Shown: positions 62,322 to 64,000 of the stretch, one piece after another
Layout of the letters: each line of letters starts with the position of its first letter
Numbering within the stretch: position 1 is the first letter of the stretch
Assembly: GCF_003173055.1 (NCBI RefSeq)
Contig: NZ_QGLF01000003.1
Location: 310,001-374,000 of the forward strand
Reading direction: 5' to 3'
DNA length: 64,000 nt
DNA from: Zavarzinia compransoris
GTDB taxonomy: Bacteria; Pseudomonadota; Alphaproteobacteria; Zavarziniales; Zavarziniaceae
Made by a program: the position numbers and the translations under genes
The notes under the pieces: model-generated
What the model saw: only the letters and a program-made list of their open reading frames with translations
What the model was told of the DNA's origin: nothing
The model's database searches: none

Positions 62322-63422
62322 TTATTCGCCCAGTTTGATCGTTTCCCAGAGCTTGTTCAGGATCCGCTGTTCCTTCTGGGAATAGGCGGTGATCAGGAAC
62401 AGGGTGCTCATCACCTCCGCCGGCGGATAGATGCCGGGGTTGGAGGTCACGGCCGCATCCATCAGCGGCTTCGCCGCCGCATTGCCGTTGGCATATTGGG
62501 TGGAGGCCGAATTGCGGGCGATCACGTCGGGCTTCATCATGTAGTTGATGAAGGCATGCGCCGCCTCGGGGTGCGGGGCGTCGGCGAGGATCGCCATCGA
62601 GTCGAACCAGAGCTGGGCGCCTTCCTTCGGCACGGCGAAGGCGATCTCGATGCCGTTCTTGGCGGCATCGGCAGCGGCCTTGGCCTGGAAGACGTCGCCG
62701 TTCCAGGCGACGGCCAGGCAGACCTCGCCGGTCGCCAGCTTGTCGATCATCGACGAGCCTTCGAAGCGGGTGATGAAGGGGCGGATCTTTTCGAGGATCG
62801 GCAGCGCCTTCTGCAGGACCTTGGGATCCTTGGAGTTCGGATCCTCGCCGATCGACTTGAGGACGGCCGGGATCACTTCGTCCGGGGCGTTCAGGATGGC
62901 GACGCCGCAATCCTTGAACTTCGCGATGATCTCGGGATCGAAGACGATCTTCCAGGAATCGACCGGGGCATCCGGCATGATTTCCTTGATCTTCTTCACA
63001 TTGTAGCCGATGCCGGTGATGCCCCACATATAGTCGATGGCATGCTCGTTGCCGGGATCGAACAGGGCCAGCTTCTCGACGATGGCCGGATCCAGGTTGA
63101 CGAGATTGGGCAGCTTCGACTTGTCCAGCTTCTGGTAGGCGCCGGCCTTGATCTGGCGCTCGAGGAAGGCGCCGGACGGGAAGACCACGTCATAGCCCGA
63201 CTTGCCGGCCAGGATCTTGGCCTCCAGCGTGTCGTTCGAATCGAAGGTGGAATAGACGACCTTGATCCCCGTTTCCTTTTCGAAATCGGCCAGGGTCGTG
63301 TCGTCGATATATTCTTCCCAGTTATAGACGTTGACGACCTTGTCTTCCGCGTGGGCGACCCCCGCGAAGGCCGCCGCGGCCAGCGCGGCGGTCAGAAGAC
63401 AGGACTTGACGGAAAAGGACAT
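62322..63422 (-). CDS. potF: Polyamine-binding periplasmic protein PotF/PotD-like
   Basis: A 366-aa solute-binding protein. The signal peptide ends near AHAEDK (about residue 26). Family motifs are VVNVYNWEEYIDDTTLADFE, DVVFPSGAFLERQIKAGAYQ, and the GITGIGYN segment, as in PotF/PotD. The ATG at 63422 with GGAGG upstream is the start; the TTG two codons before is unlikely. It leads a potF-potGHI operon for putrescine or spermidine uptake. Confidence 0.95.
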   Translation of the reverse strand: MSFSVKSCLLTAALAAAAFAGVAHAEDKVVNVYNWEEYIDDTTLADFEKETGIKVVYSTFDSNDTLEAKILAGKSGYDVVFPSGAFLERQIKAGAYQKLDKSKLPNLVNLDPAIVEKLALFDPGNEHAIDYMWGITGIGYNVKKIKEIMPDAPVDSWKIVFDPEIIAKFKDCGVAILNAPDEVIPAVLKSIGEDPNSKDPKVLQKALPILEKIRPFITRFEGSSMIDKLATGEVCLAVAWNGDVFQAKAAADAAKNGIEIAFAVPKEGAQLWFDSMAILADAPHPEAAHAFINYMMKPDVIARNSASTQYANGNAAAKPLMDAAVTSNPGIYPPAEVMSTLFLITAYSQKEQRILNKLWETIKLGE

Positions 63423-63492
63423 GATCAACCTCCGCTAGGGCACCCCGGGGCAGCGACCGGGCGCCACTCCTCGCACCGTTCAACCGTGTGGA

Positions 63493-63522
63493 ATTAGAAC
63501 CGTCACCTGGGCGCAGGGTCAA
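63493..63522 (-). promoter_or_regulatory. Candidate promoter of the pot operon
   Basis: On the minus strand TTGACC (complement 63517-63522) and TCTAAT (complement 63493-63498) are spaced by 18 bases, about 70 bases before the potF ATG. Confidence 0.6.
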
Positions 63523-63539
63523 CAAAAACGGGCGGTTTT

Positions 63540-64000
63540 TCAGACGTCGGCACCGAGAAGGGGCCAGTTGCGATCCTTGTCGTCGACGACCGCCGGCACC
63601 GCCGGCCAGGCGATGGCCAGCCGCGGATCATCATACCGCAGGCCGCGGCCCCAGCCGGGCTCGAAATTCCGCCCCATCTGGTAGAGGACGTCGGTTTCCG
63701 GGGCGAGGGTGATGAAGCCGTGGGCGCAGCCTTCGGGAATGAAGAGGGCGCGCAGACCGTCCTCGTCCAGCACCGTCCCGGTCCAGCGGTACAGGGTCGG
63801 GCTGCCGGGGCGCAGGTCGACGGCGACGTCGAAGATGCGGCCCCGCGTCACCCGCACCAGCTTGGCTTCCGCCCGGGGCGGGTCCTGGTAGTGCAGGCCG
63901 CGCAGCGTGTGCCGCGCCGTGTTCCGCGACAGGTTGACCTGGGCCGGCCGGAAATCCCCGAGCCCGGCGGCGGCGAATTCGAGCGGGCAATAGAGCCGGG
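63540..64000 (-). CDS. rfbC: dTDP-4-dehydrorhamnose 3,5-epimerase-like protein (3' part)
   Basis: The C-terminal ~153 residues of an RfbC/RmlC-type cupin epimerase, which acts in dTDP-rhamnose synthesis for envelope polysaccharide. It enters from the right edge. Motifs are LRGLHYQDPPRAEAKLVRVT (with the catalytic His region), IFDVAVDLRPGSPTLYRWTG and FIPEGCAHGFITLAPETDVL. The conserved Tyr-Gln-Met (LYQMGRNFEPG) is present. The start is outside the window. No rfbABD genes are visible to the left, so neighbours to the right would decide the pathway. Confidence 0.88.
   Translation of the reverse strand, partial: RLYCPLEFAAAGLGDFRPAQVNLSRNTARHTLRGLHYQDPPRAEAKLVRVTRGRIFDVAVDLRPGSPTLYRWTGTVLDEDGLRALFIPEGCAHGFITLAPETDVLYQMGRNFEPGWGRGLRYDDPRLAIAWPAVPAVVDDKDRNWPLLGADV

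Overview
The window is high-GC, densely packed bacterial chromosome from an alphaproteobacterium. The evidence is the gene order yebC-ruvC-ruvA-ruvB, a ygfA-type gene with an adjacent 6S RNA near zapA, an entericidin lipoprotein, stand-alone TolQ/MotB-like genes, polyhydroxyalkanoate and malonate metabolism, and a palindromic repeat of the type seen in rhizobia and their relatives. A Rhodospirillales-like heterotroph is my best guess, but the order is not proven. I see no prophage, integrase, transposase, CRISPR array or rRNA. Most of the window is core or metabolic chromosome.

Layout: 0-6 kb (minus strand) holds the Holliday-junction genes ruvB/ruvA/ruvC with yebC, a YmdB-type phosphoesterase, 5-formyl-THF cyclo-ligase, a 6S RNA, a plus-strand YceI protein, a peptidoglycan-binding-like protein, zapA and its coiled-coil partner. 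6-13 kb (plus) is a central-carbon run: tkt, gap, pgk, terminator, class I fba, thiE, inositol monophosphatase. 13-18 kb is an envelope module: a proline-rich OmpA-domain protein, a double-hairpin palindromic repeat, then a TolQ/MotA-like plus MotB/OmpA-like pair, a small secreted protein and a FolM-like pteridine reductase. 18-19 kb has a zinc-ribbon miniprotein and an entericidin lipoprotein. 19-24 kb is an RND efflux pump and adaptor, divergent from a TetR regulator with a clear palindromic operator between them.

24-31 kb: a HerA/DUF87 ATPase, acyl-CoA dehydrogenase, a TRIC-type channel, two tandem paralogous membrane proteins of unknown function, and an MFE-2-type dehydrogenase. 30-34 kb: malonyl-CoA decarboxylase/synthetase (matA-matB) and LolA. 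34-42 kb: a PuuA-like glutamine synthetase homologue, pyrF, chrA, a SnoaL-like protein, an ABA4-like membrane protein, a fatty-acid desaturase with its own TetR gene and operator, and an intracellular PHA depolymerase. 42-53.7 kb is the most accessory-looking part: GST, an acyltransferase, a MoeB/ThiF protein, an LLM flavin monooxygenase divergent from an Old Yellow Enzyme homologue, asparaginase, nitronate monooxygenase, and a Tat-exported arylsulfatase translationally coupled to its formylglycine-generating enzyme.

53.7-64 kb: two identical tRNA-Gly(GCC) genes, a ProX-type deacylase, a CnoX-like thioredoxin-TPR protein with a LON-domain protein, Trm112 and DUF971, a GNAT enzyme, a UbiH-type hydroxylase carrying an in-frame 78-bp palindromic repeat, a polyamine ABC transporter (potF, terminator, potG-potH-potI), and a truncated rfbC-like gene at the right edge.

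The most unusual observations are the palindromic element translated inside ubiH, three consecutive hairpins with hexa-G/hexa-C loops downstream of the pot operon, several short phased direct repeats in intergenic regions, and the tandem unknown membrane proteins. I found no convincing new multi-gene defence or mobile system.
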